Below are positions 27,807 to 35,790 of a stretch of 64,000 bases of DNA, piece after piece (position 1 is the first letter of the stretch; every line of letters starts with the position of its first letter). This DNA is from Burkholderia cepacia GG4 (lineage in GTDB: Bacteria; Pseudomonadota; Gammaproteobacteria; Burkholderiales; Burkholderiaceae). The notes below the pieces were generated by a model. It saw only the letters and a list, made by a program, of their open reading frames with translations, ran no database searches and had not been told where the DNA came from. The stretch spans positions 2,046,001-2,110,000 of the forward strand of contig NC_018513.1 of assembly GCF_000292915.1 (NCBI RefSeq). Direction: 5' to 3'. The translations under genes and the position numbers were made by a program.

Positions 27807-28742
27807 TCAATACGCAACCGTTTCCGACCGGCCGCCGCGGATCACCTCGATGCTGCTCCCGCCGCTACCGCCGCCGGACCGCACCGCCGGCGCCAAGCGC
27901 GACGGCAGCGGCGGTACGTTCACATTGGCCACCGCAGTCCTCGCCGTGCCCGACAACTGTTGCAGCGATACGCCGGCTGCGGCAAGGGCCGACGGCGACA
28001 GCTTGTTGTCCGTGCGCACCGCCACCGTCTGGATCGCCAGCTCGTCGTCGCGCGGGTTGCGCAGTGCGAGCGTCAGCCGCCCGCTGGCCTCGCCGAGCGT
28101 CAGTGCATCGACCTGTGCAGTCGGCACCGCGAGCACCGCGATACGCGTATTGGTCGGCTGGCCGTTATTGCCGTTCGTGTTGTTGCCGCTGTCGCGATCC
28201 GGCGTCGCATCACCGAACGACAGCACGCGGACCTTCGACATCAGGAGCCGCGCTTGCGTCTGCGAGACCTCGCCGTCGAACATCGCGCCGCCCCCTTCCC
28301 GCTTCAGGTTCAGGAACACGTCGACGAAATTGCCGGGCCGCAGCCGGTTGCCGACCGCATTGGTCTCGTCGACACGAACCGCGATCGCCCGCTCGCCCGG
28401 CTGGACGTCCTCGGCCAGCCCCGACACCAGTGCGCCCGCAACGACGGGCATCGATGCCGGAATGTCACGTGCCGGCACGCGACCGACCAGTGCGGCCGGA
28501 TCGGAAAACGCCCCCGTCGGCGCTGGCGAGGTCGGCTGAATCTTCAACGCGTCGGCGGCAATCGGCTGACCGACCGGCAGCGTGCGCGTCGCGATCACGA
28601 CCGGCACCGGGTTCGCGGCCACGACCGGTTGTGCCTGCACCGGACTGGACGAACTGCGTCCCAGCATCCATGCGTAGATGCCGAGCAGAACGGCGATCGC
28701 AATCAGCAGCCCCGCGATGATCTTCGTTACGTTATTGGCCAT
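27807..28742 (-). CDS. cpaB: Flp pilus assembly protein CpaB/RcpC
   Basis: Predicted 311 residues. One N-terminal membrane anchor (IIAGLLIAIAVLLGIYAWML), then a SAF domain (VIATRTLPVGQPIAADALKIQ) and a CpaB/RcpC C-terminal domain (AVRVDETNAVGNRLRPGNFVDVFLNLK). The protein is periplasmic and supports the secretin. A Pro/Leu/Ser/Gly tail contains GGGSGGSSIE. It lies between the tadE-like and secretin genes. Confidence 0.9.
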   Translation of the reverse strand: MANNVTKIIAGLLIAIAVLLGIYAWMLGRSSSSPVQAQPVVAANPVPVVIATRTLPVGQPIAADALKIQPTSPAPTGAFSDPAALVGRVPARDIPASMPVVAGALVSGLAEDVQPGERAIAVRVDETNAVGNRLRPGNFVDVFLNLKREGGGAMFDGEVSQTQARLLMSKVRVLSFGDATPDRDSGNNTNGNNGQPTNTRIAVLAVPTAQVDALTLGEASGRLTLALRNPRDDELAIQTVAVRTDNKLSPSALAAAGVSLQQLSGTARTAVANVNVPPLPSRLAPAVRSGGGSGGSSIEVIRGGRSETVAY

Positions 28743-28832
28743 GTTGTCGTCTGGATGCCGGGATAAGGTCCGTGCAAATCTTTTTGTCTGATGATTAGTA
28801 CGGCAAAAAATCGTCGCGCCGCAATACGCGAC

Positions 28833-29276
28833 TCATTGAAGCAACGATTGCGAAATCTGGACGACAGCCGTGCTTGTCAACGGTTGAGTCAGAATGGTGC
28901 CCATCAAGGGCATCGTCGATACCCAGGCTTGCGGTGAATAACTCACCGTAACCTGCAGGCAATACAGCGTTGCGTCGTATTTGCACGCGGGTGCCTGTAC
29001 TACTACATTCGGCGCACTGATATTCAGCCAGCCCACGACGTTTTGCGCGGTCGCCTGGGCTTTCGCGGTTCGCGTCGTCAAATCCGGGGCGTAATTCAGG
29101 CTAGCGCGCGCCCCCTCACTGGCAGCGAACGTCAGACTTTGCTGAATCACGAAAATCATCCCGAAACAAATGATCGCGTAGCAGATCACGAAGAACAGCG
29201 GGAATATGATCGCGAACTCGACTGCAGTCGCTCCGCGCTGCCGCCCGTATCCGCGCCGTTGTCTCTGCCGTTTCAT
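28833..29276 (-). CDS. tadE: TadE-like minor pseudopilin
   Basis: Predicted 147 residues. The N-terminus RQRGATAVEFAIIFPLFFVICYAIICFGMIF is a TadE-type prepilin signal with the Gly and Glu+5 needed by the prepilin peptidase. The C-terminal part has two Cys (ACKYDATLYC). ATG 29276 overlaps the stop of the peptidase gene as ATGA; the longer frame to 29336 lies within that gene. It is a minor component that helps start Flp fibre assembly. No separate tadF is seen. Confidence 0.88.
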   Translation of the reverse strand: MKRQRQRRGYGRQRGATAVEFAIIFPLFFVICYAIICFGMIFVIQQSLTFAASEGARASLNYAPDLTTRTAKAQATAQNVVGWLNISAPNVVVQAPACKYDATLYCLQVTVSYSPQAWVSTMPLMGTILTQPLTSTAVVQISQSLLQ

Positions 29277-29773
29277 CGCACGCCCCCACCCGCGACGAGG
29301 CAGACGAGCCATACAGCCGCGGGAATCGCGAGGCACGCGCCATAAGGTGTCGCGCGATATCGGCCGAGTGTCAGCGTCGGCGCGTCACGCCGCCACAATG
29401 CACCAAGCGGCGTGCGTGACAACAACAGCACGGCGAGCGCGTGAATGCCCGCGGCGAGACTCGCGGCAATCCAGAGCCACAGCAGGCCATGAACGCCGCA
29501 CCACGCGCCGAGGACGGCAAACACCTTCACGTCGGCCGCGCCCATTACCCTCAGGAAAAAGAACGGAAGAAGGCCCAGCAGACCAACGAGCATGCCGAGC
29601 AAAGCCTGGACGCGCACGACGCCGAACGGATTTACTCCGTAAAAAGCGCTTGCCAATGCGGCCACCAGCCCGCCGGCAACGAGCAAATTCGGGATACGCC
29701 GGGAACGAATGTCACTGGCTGCGACGAGCACCGCCCAAGCCAGGAAAGCCCCGATAGAAAATAGATATGCCAT
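29273..29773 (-). CDS. tadV: Prepilin peptidase TadV/CpaA
   Basis: Predicted 166 residues, all membrane helices. The conserved Asp pair of A24 aspartic peptidases is present: ASDIRSRRIPN near residue 20 and GAADVKVFAVLGAW near residue 75. The short length without an N-methylation domain fits TadV/CpaA. It cleaves Flp and TadE after the Gly preceding the hydrophobic segment. ATG 29773 was chosen; upstream codons in the frame overlap the pilin gene and are not protease-like. Confidence 0.9.
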   Translation of the reverse strand: MAYLFSIGAFLAWAVLVAASDIRSRRIPNLLVAGGLVAALASAFYGVNPFGVVRVQALLGMLVGLLGLLPFFFLRVMGAADVKVFAVLGAWCGVHGLLWLWIAASLAAGIHALAVLLLSRTPLGALWRRDAPTLTLGRYRATPYGACLAIPAAVWLVCLVAGGGVR

Positions 29774-29804
29774 CGCGCCACGACCGGTCGCGCATATGAA
29801 TTGA

Positions 29805-29826
29805 GCGGCTCGCCGGAGCGAGCCGC
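29805..29826. other. Hairpin between flp and tadV
   Basis: GCGGCTCGC / GCGAGCCGC forms a perfect 9-bp stem with a 4-base loop directly after the pilin gene, without a U tract. It may stabilise the pilin mRNA or partly terminate, giving more pilin than assembly proteins. Confidence 0.65.
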
Positions 29827-29861
29827 CCGATATCGCGCTAAAGGACGATGATTGTGACTGC

Positions 29862-30065
29862 TTACAATTTGCAAGACGCGGTGACGCTCGAGCTACCGAC
29901 CGCGCTGACGCACGTGCCGATGGTCGAGAACATCGAGTTGAGGTTGCCGCCGAGCGACGAGACGCCTGCAATGATGGCGACAGCGACCAGACCCGCAATC
30001 AGCCCATACTCGATTGCGGTAACCCCGTTTTCTTCCTTAAGGAAGCGCTTGATGATTGATTTCAT
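29862..30065 (-). CDS. flp: Flp/Fap-type major pilin
   Basis: Predicted 67 residues. Class IVb Flp prepilin: a short positive leader MKSIIKRFLKEENG, cleavage expected after Gly14, then VTAIEYGLIAGLVAVAIIAGV with the Glu-Tyr pair typical of Flp. The mature pilin is about 53 residues, with two Cys near the end (GTCVSAVG, TASCKL) that could form a disulfide. First gene of the Tad operon; AT-richer than its neighbours. Confidence 0.95.
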   Translation of the reverse strand: MKSIIKRFLKEENGVTAIEYGLIAGLVAVAIIAGVSSLGGNLNSMFSTIGTCVSAVGSSSVTASCKL

Positions 30066-30185
30066 TTTATTCCTCGTGCCTGTATATACGTTTTTTGGCC
30101 TTTATACGTTGTAGATCCCCGTATATCCGGCCCTTGCCCCGGTTCGTTCGTTACATCTGCGATAACGACCACCGAGTGCGCTTTC

Positions 30186-30216
30186 TTTATAGTTCGCCCC
30201 GAGGGGCATGTGTCAC
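30186..30216 (-). promoter_or_regulatory. Candidate flp promoter with dyad in a 19-base spacer
   Basis: On the minus strand GTGACA (30216-30211) and TATAAA (30191-30186) are 19 bases apart, about 120 bases before the pilin start. The spacer contains the palindrome GCCCCGAGGGGC (30196-30207). A 19-base spacer holding a dyad is the pattern of promoters remodelled by MerR-type activators. No sigma-54 site was found on this side. Confidence 0.45.
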
Positions 30217-30661
30217 AATTTGATGCAAGTTAACATTCGCGATAGTGCCCCCCTCGAACGTTGTGTACTGAGCTGTACATTTCCTTACACCTGCTCCGGA
30301 TTCTATATCTGATCCCATTTAAGTTCCAACCTCTTTCAAGATCCGGATCGAAAAAATAACTCGAAGCAGTGCGTATTTGTACGGCGTTTCGGTACGGCTT
30401 ACACATAGGATTTACGATAGGTTAGATGTGCACACCTAATCCACCAGTAAAACACCAGACCGCCCGCCGGGGCCTGTCCGAGCCCCACGTTACGCCGCAC
30501 GCGTAACGCCAATGGTGTGACGTTACGTTACGAAACGGCCGAAACCGTTCTCATCTGGCTGCTTTTAAACAATTTCAACAATCTTTCAATTTCCACAAAT
30601 TCCTTTTCCGACAAGGAATTGCCCCGTTTAAAACCAGTCCTCGAACCGTCGACCGTTGAAA
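30217..30661. promoter_or_regulatory. Divergent regulatory region between flp and the lipoprotein genes
   Basis: This 445-base gene-free stretch, part of a 662-base intergenic region, is clearly AT-richer than the coding regions. It holds the dyad TGTAC-N6-GTACA (30264-30279), the inverted repeat CGTTACGC-N5-GCGTAACG (30488-30508) and two overlapping CGTTACG copies (30521-30532). The latter two lie 130-175 bases upstream of the sigma-54 promoter, where activator sites are expected. No open frame here looks real. Confidence 0.6.
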
Positions 30662-30676
30662 TGGCACGACAGTTGC
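30662..30676 (+). promoter_or_regulatory. Consensus sigma-54 promoter (-24/-12)
   Basis: TGGCACGACAGTTGC matches the sigma-54 consensus TGGCAC-N5-TTGC at every fixed position, and the flanking bases also fit (G after TGGCAC, A after TTGC). The GC of the -12 element is at 30675-30676, so transcription should begin near 30687, about 40 bases before the ATG of the first repeat lipoprotein. Confidence 0.88.
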
Positions 30677-30727
30677 AGAGTAATCCTCGCATCACTCAAC
30701 ACAACATAGCTTCAATGCGAGGACGAA

Positions 30728-32326
30728 ATGGACATTCAGGTTATCCCTCATGGCACGCTCCGGACGACTATGATCGCGGCCACCGTGGCAGCCATGCTTT
30801 CCCTCTCCGCGTGCGGCGGTTCCGGTTCGATCAGCAAGGGCCTCAGCGGCGGCTCGGGCTCGGCCGGCGGCAACTCGCTCTCGACTTCGGGCGGCGGCAC
30901 CTCGGGTGGCACGTCGGATTCGACGAGCGGCAGCACGTCGGGCAGCACCAGCGGCTCGACCAGCGGCAGCACGAGCGGCTCGACGAGTGGCAGCACCAGC
31001 GGCTCGACGAGTGGAACGACCAGCGGAACGACCAGCGGCACGAGCGGCACCTCCGGTGTGTCGTCGAACGCGGTGGGAACTGTCCTCGCAGGCAGCAGCA
31101 ATCTCGTCGGGACTGTCGGCGGAACCGTGTCGGGCCTCGGCTCCATGATCGCCGGCCAGTCGCTGCCCGGCGTCAACCCGGGCACGACGCAGGCAGCAGG
31201 CGGCATCGTGCAGAACGTCGGTGGTGCGGTGACCGCACTCGGCAACGGTCTCGGCAACGGCCTCGGCCAGCTCGGCGCAGTCAAGGATCCGGTCGGCATC
31301 ACGGTCGCCAGCACGGGCGGCGTGGTGAACCAGCTCGGCGGTGCGGTCACGCAAACCGGCAATCTGGTCACGAGCCTCGGCAGCGGCCCGCTGTCGCCGC
31401 TCGCCCCCGTCACGGGCGCCGTCGGCGGCCTCGTGACGACGGTCGGTAACGCGGTGTCGAACGGCGGCACCACGCTGTCCAACGTGCTCTCGACCGGGCC
31501 GATCCAGCAAGTCACGCAGACGGTCAGCTCGGCCATCACGCCGATCACGACGATGGTCGGCCAGACGACCCAGACGATCGGTACGGCCACCGGCCTCGGC
31601 GCGCCCGTCAATACGCTGCTCGGCACCATCGGCAACGGCCTCAACCAAGGTGGCGCGGTGATCGCGTCGACGGGCGGCAACCCCGTCACGACGGGCCTCG
31701 GCAACACCGTGTCGGCGGCGGGCAATACCGTGAAGACCGTCGGCGGCCTGCTCACTGGTGGCACCGGCGGCGTAGCCAATCCGCTCGCTCCGCTCACGGG
31801 CCTCCTCGCCACGGTCGGCGGCGCAGCGGGCGGCACCAGCGGCGGCCCGCTCGCACCGGTCACGGGCTTGGTCTCCACCATCACCGGCGCACTCGGCGGC
31901 GCAGCGGGCGGCACGAGCGGCGGTCCGCTCGCACCGGTCACCGGCCTCGTCTCCACCGTCACCGGCGCACTCGGCGGCGCCGCTGGCGGCACGAGCGGCG
32001 GTCCGCTCGCACCGGTCACCGGCCTCGTCTCCACCGTCACCGGCGCACTCAGTGGTGCAGCGGGTGGCAGCGGCGGTCCGCTCGCACCGGTCACGGGCCT
32101 GGTCTCCACGGTCACCGGCGCACTCGGCGGCGCGACGGGCGGCACCAGCGGCAGCAACCCGCTTGCCCCCGTAACGGGCGCGGTTTCCGCAGTGACCAGC
32201 ACGGCCGGCGTCCCGGCTCTGAGCGGCGCCACGGGCACCGTCACGAACTCGGGCGCCGGCTCGAACCTGCTCGCGCCTGTCACGTCGCTGATCGGCGGCC
32301 TGCTCGGCGGCACGCACGGCAAGTAA
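30728..32326 (+). CDS. Repeat-rich surface lipoprotein (collagen-like annotation class)
   Basis: Predicted 532 residues. Signal peptide with lipobox LSAC (Cys29). Residues about 45-110 are Gly/Ser/Thr repeats (GSTS units). The remainder is a low-complexity array of Gly, Val, Thr, Leu and Asn, including about four copies of a 26-residue unit GGPLAPVTGLVSTVTGALGG with AAGGTS. There are no charged clusters and few aromatics. It is not true Gly-X-Y collagen. A sigma-54 promoter lies 51 bases upstream. The next gene is a paralogue, and a TpsB transporter follows. A surface-anchored adhesin or matrix protein is plausible, but no function is proven. Confidence 0.8.
   Translation: MDIQVIPHGTLRTTMIAATVAAMLSLSACGGSGSISKGLSGGSGSAGGNSLSTSGGGTSGGTSDSTSGSTSGSTSGSTSGSTSGSTSGSTSGSTSGTTSGTTSGTSGTSGVSSNAVGTVLAGSSNLVGTVGGTVSGLGSMIAGQSLPGVNPGTTQAAGGIVQNVGGAVTALGNGLGNGLGQLGAVKDPVGITVASTGGVVNQLGGAVTQTGNLVTSLGSGPLSPLAPVTGAVGGLVTTVGNAVSNGGTTLSNVLSTGPIQQVTQTVSSAITPITTMVGQTTQTIGTATGLGAPVNTLLGTIGNGLNQGGAVIASTGGNPVTTGLGNTVSAAGNTVKTVGGLLTGGTGGVANPLAPLTGLLATVGGAAGGTSGGPLAPVTGLVSTITGALGGAAGGTSGGPLAPVTGLVSTVTGALGGAAGGTSGGPLAPVTGLVSTVTGALSGAAGGSGGPLAPVTGLVSTVTGALGGATGGTSGSNPLAPVTGAVSAVTSTAGVPALSGATGTVTNSGAGSNLLAPVTSLIGGLLGGTHGK
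30928..31055 (+). repeat. Short GSTS-coding tandem repeats
   Basis: Degenerate 12-base units (AGCGGCAGCACG/AGCGGCTCGACG types) encode Gly-Ser-Thr-Ser and related quartets. Copy changes would keep the frame and vary the length of the stalk. Confidence 0.8.
31841..32150 (+). repeat. 78-bp tandem repeats in the first repeat lipoprotein
   Basis: Nearly identical units begin at 31841, 31919 and 31997, spaced exactly 78 bases. A fourth at 32072 follows a unit shortened by one codon. Each encodes a GGPLAPVTGLVSTVTGALGG-type 26-residue unit. High identity suggests recent duplication or gene conversion. Confidence 0.88.
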
Positions 32327-32366
32327 TCCGACCTCCATTCATCGACAAGACAGCGAGGAGTCCATC

Positions 32367-33794
32367 ATGTCCCAGCAACGTTCCATCACGACGGTCGCGC
32401 TGCGCCAGTGGCGCATGCCCCTCACCGCCGTCGCCACGGCCTGCCTGCTGGCCGCGTGCGGCGGCAACAGCGTCAGCACGCCGCCGACCAGCAACAACAG
32501 CGCCAGCTCCAGCGGCACGAGCGGTACCAGCGGCACGAGTGGCACCAGCGGTACGACGACCGGCACGAAGGGCGTCGTCAACACGATCGGCCAGACCGGG
32601 ACCGACCTCGGCAGCACGGTCGGCAACATCAGCGTGCCGGGTCTCGGCGACGGTGTGACGAAGGGTGTCGGCAGCACGCTGTCCAGCACCGGCACGATCC
32701 TCGGCGCGGCCACCGATGCCGTGAGCAACGGCCTGGGACAGATCGGCACGACGAAGGATCCGATCGGCACGACGGTCGCCGGCCTCGGGAATGTCGTCGG
32801 CGCGACGAGCAACACCGTGTCCGGGCTGAGCTCGACGGTCAAGGCGCTGGGCACCGGTCAGCTCGCGCCGCTCGCCCCCGTCACGACGCCGGTCGGCACC
32901 GTGCTCGACACGGTCGCCAACGGCCTGTCGGCCGCTGGCACGACGATCGGCTCGACGCTGTCGTCGGGTGCCGTGCAGCAAGTTACGCAACCGCTCAGCT
33001 CGGCGATCACGCCGCTGGTGATCACCGCGGGCCAGGTCACGCAACAGGTCGGCACGACCACCGGCCTCGGACAACCCGTGTCGGGCCTGCTCGGCCAGGT
33101 CGGCGGCGCAATCAGCTCGGCGGGCACGAAGGTCGCAAGCACGTCGAACCAACCGCTCGTCGGCGACGTCGGCCAACTCGTCACCGCGGTCGGCAACACG
33201 GTGACCAACGCGGGCGGCCTCGTGAACCCGAACGGCCCGAACGGCGCGGCACCGATCCCCGGCCTGATCACGAGCCTCGTCGGCGGTTCGACGACAACGG
33301 TCCAGAACGGCACGTCGTCGGGCTCGAGCTCGACGAACCCGCTCGGCGGCTTGCTGTCCGGCCTCGGCTCGACGCCGCTCGGTTCGCTCACGGGTGCTGT
33401 CGGCGGCGCAACGGGCAGTTCGGGCAGCAATCCGCTCGCACCGGTCACGGGCCTCGTCTCGACGGTCACCGGCGCACTGGGCGGCCTCGGCGGCTCGGGT
33501 GGCAGCAGCCCGCTCGCGCCTGTCACCGGCCTGGTGTCGACGGTCACGGGCACGCTGGGCGGTGCAACAGGTGGCGCAGGCGGGGCAAACCCTCTCGCGC
33601 CCGTCACCGGTTTGCTGAATACTGTCACCGGCGCGGTCGGCGGTGCAGCGGGAGCCGGGGGTTCGTCGAACGCGCTCGCACCGGTCACGTCGCTGGTCGG
33701 CAGCGTGTCGGGTACGGCATCGTCGGGCGGTTCGACGGGCCTTCTGGCACCGGTCACGGGATTGCTCGGCACGCTGGGTAGCGTCGGCAAGTAA
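32367..33794 (+). CDS. Second repeat-rich surface lipoprotein, paralogue of the first
   Basis: Predicted 475 residues. Signal peptide with lipobox LAAC (Cys31), then Ser/Gly/Thr repeats (SGTSGTSGT) and the same LAPVTGLVSTVTGALGG and VTQPLSSAITPL blocks as the preceding protein. The order of blocks is conserved along both proteins, so this is a tandem duplication that has diverged. It starts 40 bases after the first gene (AGCGAGGAG ribosome site) and shares its sigma-54 promoter. Expected location is the outer membrane or cell surface. Confidence 0.8.
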   Translation: MSQQRSITTVALRQWRMPLTAVATACLLAACGGNSVSTPPTSNNSASSSGTSGTSGTSGTSGTTTGTKGVVNTIGQTGTDLGSTVGNISVPGLGDGVTKGVGSTLSSTGTILGAATDAVSNGLGQIGTTKDPIGTTVAGLGNVVGATSNTVSGLSSTVKALGTGQLAPLAPVTTPVGTVLDTVANGLSAAGTTIGSTLSSGAVQQVTQPLSSAITPLVITAGQVTQQVGTTTGLGQPVSGLLGQVGGAISSAGTKVASTSNQPLVGDVGQLVTAVGNTVTNAGGLVNPNGPNGAAPIPGLITSLVGGSTTTVQNGTSSGSSSTNPLGGLLSGLGSTPLGSLTGAVGGATGSSGSNPLAPVTGLVSTVTGALGGLGGSGGSSPLAPVTGLVSTVTGTLGGATGGAGGANPLAPVTGLLNTVTGAVGGAAGAGGSSNALAPVTSLVGSVSGTASSGGSTGLLAPVTGLLGTLGSVGK

Positions 33795-33867
33795 GGAGGA
33801 CGACCGCGCCTTTGCAGCCGGAGCACGCGGCGCGGCCGTACAAACATAACCGGCAATGCGGCACGCA

Positions 33868-33893
33868 GCGCGGGGCACCCAGGTGCCGCGCGC
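33868..33893. other. GC-rich intercistronic hairpin before the TpsB gene
   Basis: GCGCG-G-GGCACC / GGTGCC-G-CGCGC with a CA loop forms an 11-bp stem with one G-G mismatch. There is no U tract. It may set lower expression of the transporter compared with the lipoproteins. Confidence 0.55.
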
Positions 33894-33938
33894 TCAAATT
33901 ACAAATAAGACGAAAAGCAAGGCCTACGAGGAAGAACA

Positions 33939-35624
33939 ATGAAATCCAGAGTCGACAGATGGATGATGCTGCTCGCCATCGCGGCGGCAGGCACGGCACA
34001 TGCACAGACGCGCGCGGCAGGTAACCCGCTCGATTCCCTCCCCCAGATCAACGCACCGAAGAAAGGCCCGAGCGTCACCGTGCAGGTCGCGCCGCAGGCG
34101 CCGCAACTGCAGGAGCTGCTGTCGCGCCACCTGACGCCGACGACGTTTCAGGTCGAGGGCGTGAAGTCGGTGCCGTTCGACGAAATCTCGCGTCGCTTCA
34201 CGCCCCTCGTCGGCAAGGACATCACGATCGGCGAACTGATCGAAACCGCCAACGGCGTGACCAAGCTGTACCAGGACCGCGGCTACGCACTGTCGTTCGC
34301 GTTCATTCCCGCGCAGACGTTCGAGAACGGTGTCGTGCGCATCACGGTCGTCGAGGGCTACGTGTCGGATGTCAAGGTCACCGGCAAGCCCGGCGCGATG
34401 GAATCGAAGATCCGCGCGATCGCCGCGCACATCACGGCCGATCGTCCGCTACGTCGCGCCACGTTCGAACGCTACGTGAACACGTTCGGCCTCCTGCCCG
34501 GCGTCTCGGTGAAGGCCAACGTACCGCCGCCGCAGACGACCGACGGCGCGACGACGCTTGAACTGGCCGTCGATCGCAAGGCGTTCAACATCAGCACCGG
34601 CATCGACTTCAATCACCCCGGCGTCCAGGGTCTCATCACCGCGACGGAGAATGGTCTCACGTCGTTCGGCGAGCAGTTGAGCATTTCCGCGCTGGTGCCG
34701 CCCGGGCGCGACAAGCAGACCTACGTCGCGTTCAGCGGCGCGGTGCCGGTCGGCAGCAGCGGCCTGGTCACGCGTCTCGATGCCAGCACGTATCGCGGCA
34801 AGCCAACCGACAACCCCGGCCTGCCGTCGAGCGTCGAGCGCACGGTCAAGAACGAGAAGCTCGGTCTTTCGGCATCCTATCCGTTGCTGCTGAACAACCA
34901 GCGCAGCCTGCTCGGCACCGTGTCGGGCTACGCGTCGCACAACGAGGACCGTTACCAGAACAAGATCTCCGGCAACAGCATCGACACCCGCTCACAGGTT
35001 CGCGTGCTGCAGATGCAGCTCGACTACACGAGCGTATCGGCCAAGCAGGTGCAGAAGCTGAGCGTGAACGTCGCCAAGGGCTTCAACATTCTCGGCGCGT
35101 CGAAAGCGCAGGACATCACGATCGGCTCGAACACGACGTCGGTCGACAGCCCGATTTCACTGACCTTCGTCCGTACCGGTGCGACCTTCACGCAGACCAA
35201 CGAATGGCCGTTCAAGATCGGCACGTCGGTTTCGCTGACCGGCCAGTACAGCCCCGACTCGCTGCCGACGTCGGAACAGATCTCGTTCGGCTCGACGCGC
35301 TACGCGCTCGGCTATCAGCCCGGCGAAACGTCGGGGGACTCGGGCTGGGGGATGTCGCTGGAACTCAATCGCGGGTTCACGCCGGGCTGGACGTACATGA
35401 AATCCATCACGCCGTACATCGCGTACGACATGGCGCGCGTGTACCTGCACACCGGCACGCCGTCGCCGAGCCGCCTGTCGTCGGTCGCTATCGGCGTGCG
35501 CTTCACGGACAGCCGTTACTACAGCCTCGACCTGAACATCGCGAAACCGGTCGGCGATGCACCCGTCGAAAGTGCATCGCGCAGCCCGCGCGTGAATGCA
35601 GCCTTCTCGTACCAGCTCAACTGA
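33939..35624 (+). CDS. TpsB-type outer-membrane transporter (ShlB/FhaC/HecB family)
   Basis: Predicted 561 residues, the usual TpsB length. Signal peptide (MMLLAIAAAGTAHA), a POTRA-2 region (TTFQVEGVKSVPFDEISRRFTPLVGKDITIGELIETANGVTKLYQDRGYALSFAFIPAQTFENG and VRITVVEGYV) and a 16-strand-type beta barrel ending in FSYQLN with an even pattern of aromatic residues. ShlB-family proteins export large TpsA exoproteins across the outer membrane. No TpsA gene is in the window; the upstream neighbours are the two repeat lipoproteins. The GAGGAAG ribosome site supports ATG 33939. Confidence 0.88.
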   Translation: MKSRVDRWMMLLAIAAAGTAHAQTRAAGNPLDSLPQINAPKKGPSVTVQVAPQAPQLQELLSRHLTPTTFQVEGVKSVPFDEISRRFTPLVGKDITIGELIETANGVTKLYQDRGYALSFAFIPAQTFENGVVRITVVEGYVSDVKVTGKPGAMESKIRAIAAHITADRPLRRATFERYVNTFGLLPGVSVKANVPPPQTTDGATTLELAVDRKAFNISTGIDFNHPGVQGLITATENGLTSFGEQLSISALVPPGRDKQTYVAFSGAVPVGSSGLVTRLDASTYRGKPTDNPGLPSSVERTVKNEKLGLSASYPLLLNNQRSLLGTVSGYASHNEDRYQNKISGNSIDTRSQVRVLQMQLDYTSVSAKQVQKLSVNVAKGFNILGASKAQDITIGSNTTSVDSPISLTFVRTGATFTQTNEWPFKIGTSVSLTGQYSPDSLPTSEQISFGSTRYALGYQPGETSGDSGWGMSLELNRGFTPGWTYMKSITPYIAYDMARVYLHTGTPSPSRLSSVAIGVRFTDSRYYSLDLNIAKPVGDAPVESASRSPRVNAAFSYQLN

Positions 35625-35634
35625 TCCGTCACCG

Positions 35635-35661
35635 AACAGCCCGCGTCTCGCGGGCTGTTTC
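35635..35661 (+). terminator. Terminator after the TpsB gene
   Basis: AACAGCCCGCG-TCT-CGCGGGCTGTT is a perfect 11-bp stem 11 bases after the stop codon. The U tail is short (TTTCGATT). It ends the lipoprotein/TpsB transcription unit. Confidence 0.8.
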
Positions 35662-35790
35662 GATTAGAGCCCCCTCTATCAAACGCAGCGCGCGGTTTCA
35701 CGTATTCTGGCAAAGCTCGCAACATGCCACCGCCCCATGCAGACGGTCGTGCGGGCAAATCGAACACGACATGAAACAAGGAGGAAGACA

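Noticed and set aside
30692..32338. Full-length open frames on the minus strand opposite the repeat lipoproteins (also 30748-32322 and 32280-33878)
   Set aside because: They arise from GC-rich, repetitive codons of the plus-strand genes. They are Arg/Ala- or Pro/Val-rich, with no signal peptide or ribosome site, while the plus frames have lipoboxes.
30728..33794. Collagen triple-helix proteins
   Set aside because: Relatives are often labelled collagen-like, but there is no sustained Gly-X-Y periodicity; units are 4 or 26 residues.
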